57,423 nt of DNA from Puniceibacterium sp. Its GTDB lineage: Bacteria; Pseudomonadota; Alphaproteobacteria; Rhodobacterales; Rhodobacteraceae. Of this stretch, positions 56,833 through 57,423 are shown one piece after another (the first letter of the stretch is position 1; every line of letters begins with the position of its first letter). Both the position numbers and the translations under genes were made by a program. The DNA is taken from the NCBI GenBank assembly GCA_024636635.1, contig JAGXGV010000078.1:1-57423 (forward strand). The letters run 5' to 3'. Under the pieces are notes generated by a model. That model saw nothing but the letters and a program-made list of their open reading frames with translations, did no database searches and was not told the DNA's origin.

Positions 56833-57423
56833 GCACGGCGCGCGACACATGGTCGAAACCGCCCTTCATCGCCAATCCGGTCCTGCGATGGGCCGTCTAC
56901 CTTGGCCTGATCGGCTATTTCGGCTGGGTCGGCCTCTCCATGCCGATCGACTGGAACCGCGTCGCCGAAGGCATCGGACGCGCGGGTCGCATCTTTGGCG
57001 GCGCCTTCCCGCCCAGCTTTGAACGCAGCGGCCTGCTGATCGACGGCTTTCTCGAAAGCCTCAAGATCGCGGTGCTGGCCACTGCGGGCGGTGTGCTGCT
57101 GTCGATCCCCATCGCCTTCATGTCCGCCCGCAACGTCGCACCCCTGCCAGTCTTCTACCTTGGCCGTGCAATCATCATCATCGCGCGCAGCTTTCATCCG
57201 GTGATCGTCGCGATCCTGTTCGTGAAGGCCGTGGGCTTCGGACCCTTCGCCGGTGTTCTCACGCTGATCATCTATTCGATCGGCTTTGTCGCAAAGATGC
57301 TTGCGGAGCGGATCGAAGAGATCGACTTCGGCCAGGTCGAGGCGATGCGTGCCGCCGGTGCGCCGTACCTGTCGACGCTGATCTACGCCGTCTTTCCGCA
57401 GATCATGCCGCGCCAGATCGGGC
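56829..57423 (+). CDS. phnE: Phosphonate ABC transporter permease, cut by the window end
   Basis: The first 198 codons of a PhnE-type permease, starting at ATG 56829 within the phnC stop (ATGA). Translation shows an N-terminal helix (WAVYLGLIGYFGWVGLSMPI), a periplasmic domain (FPPSFERSGLLIDGFLES), then the binding-protein-dependent permease core with helices ILAVLATAGG-like (KIAVLATAGGVLLSIPIAF), ARSFHPVIVAILFVKAVGFG, and the EAA coupling motif EAMRAAGAPYLSTLIYAVFPQ. The remaining C-terminal part lies outside the window. Confidence 0.93.
   Translation, partial: MSTARDTWSKPPFIANPVLRWAVYLGLIGYFGWVGLSMPIDWNRVAEGIGRAGRIFGGAFPPSFERSGLLIDGFLESLKIAVLATAGGVLLSIPIAFMSARNVAPLPVFYLGRAIIIIARSFHPVIVAILFVKAVGFGPFAGVLTLIIYSIGFVAKMLAERIEEIDFGQVEAMRAAGAPYLSTLIYAVFPQIMPRQIG

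Overview
The window looks like a chromosomal segment of an alphaproteobacterium of the order Rhodobacterales (Roseobacter/Rhodobacter group). The evidence is the high GC content, the RpoE-ChrR singlet-oxygen module beside its lipid-modification operon, the homodimeric-E1 pyruvate dehydrogenase operon whose E3 carries its own lipoyl domain, the membrane-bound PuuD-type urate oxidase, and many 4-nt ATGA/GTGA/TTGA gene overlaps. This is inferred from protein families; no 16S gene is present.

Layout. 0.4-3.3 kb: msrPQ methionine sulfoxide repair, a DUF302 protein and a fasciclin protein, followed by a tandem array of GACCGCGGTC palindromes. 3.4-8.5 kb: clpB, an acidic membrane protein with ten 15-residue repeats, pyrF and a small orphan. 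8.6-10.4 kb: Nudix hydrolase and dinB. 10.5-16.5 kb: a five-gene, translationally coupled operon (FAD oxidoreductase, DUF1365, MFS, DUF3833, SDR) divergent from rpoE-chrR; the intergenic region holds two facing ECF-type promoters of identical architecture. 16.6-22.4 kb: aceE-aceF-lpd. 22.7-25.7 kb: mutL-rmuC. 26-28.3 kb: puuD and a divergent LysR gene. 28.4-30.2 kb: glnK-amtB. 30.4-35.9 kb: a class A penicillin-binding protein and a type I secretion ABC/membrane-fusion pair preceded by another GACCGCGGTC palindrome. 36-38.8 kb: ridA-like, glycerophosphodiesterase, DUF482-type acyltransferase and pterin dehydratase in an overlapping operon. 38.9-48.3 kb: peroxiredoxin, ferredoxin-reductase-like flavoprotein, rsmD, a Tat-exported metallo-beta-lactamase-fold protein with a BigR/SqrR-like operator, map, sfsA, cinA-like, GNAT, AhpD-like, OmpA-like and a CaCA antiporter. 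48.4-51.7 kb: LysR and a FadH-type enoate reductase. 51.7-54.1 kb: a gene-poor accessory scar with a small ion-channel operon and fragments of two different insertion sequences. 54.1 kb to the end: a DeoR regulator divergent from a phosphonate-type ABC transporter (phnD-phnC-phnE), the last gene cut by the window edge.

Functional themes. Oxidative and membrane-damage defence recurs (MsrPQ, ClpB, RpoE-ChrR and its lipid operon, peroxiredoxin, AhpD-like protein, Nudix, DinB, MutL, RmuC). Central and nitrogen metabolism is represented by pyruvate dehydrogenase, urate oxidation and ammonium transport.

Two genes (rmuC and the DUF3833 gene) are interrupted by what look like single-base losses in short homopolymers. 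They are either real inactivations or consensus errors in the sequence. No CRISPR array, tRNA or rRNA gene was recognised. The most notable unexplained signal is the palindrome family TTATGACCGCGGTCATAA, found as an array between two convergent genes near 3.3 kb and once more upstream of the secretion operon near 32.67 kb.
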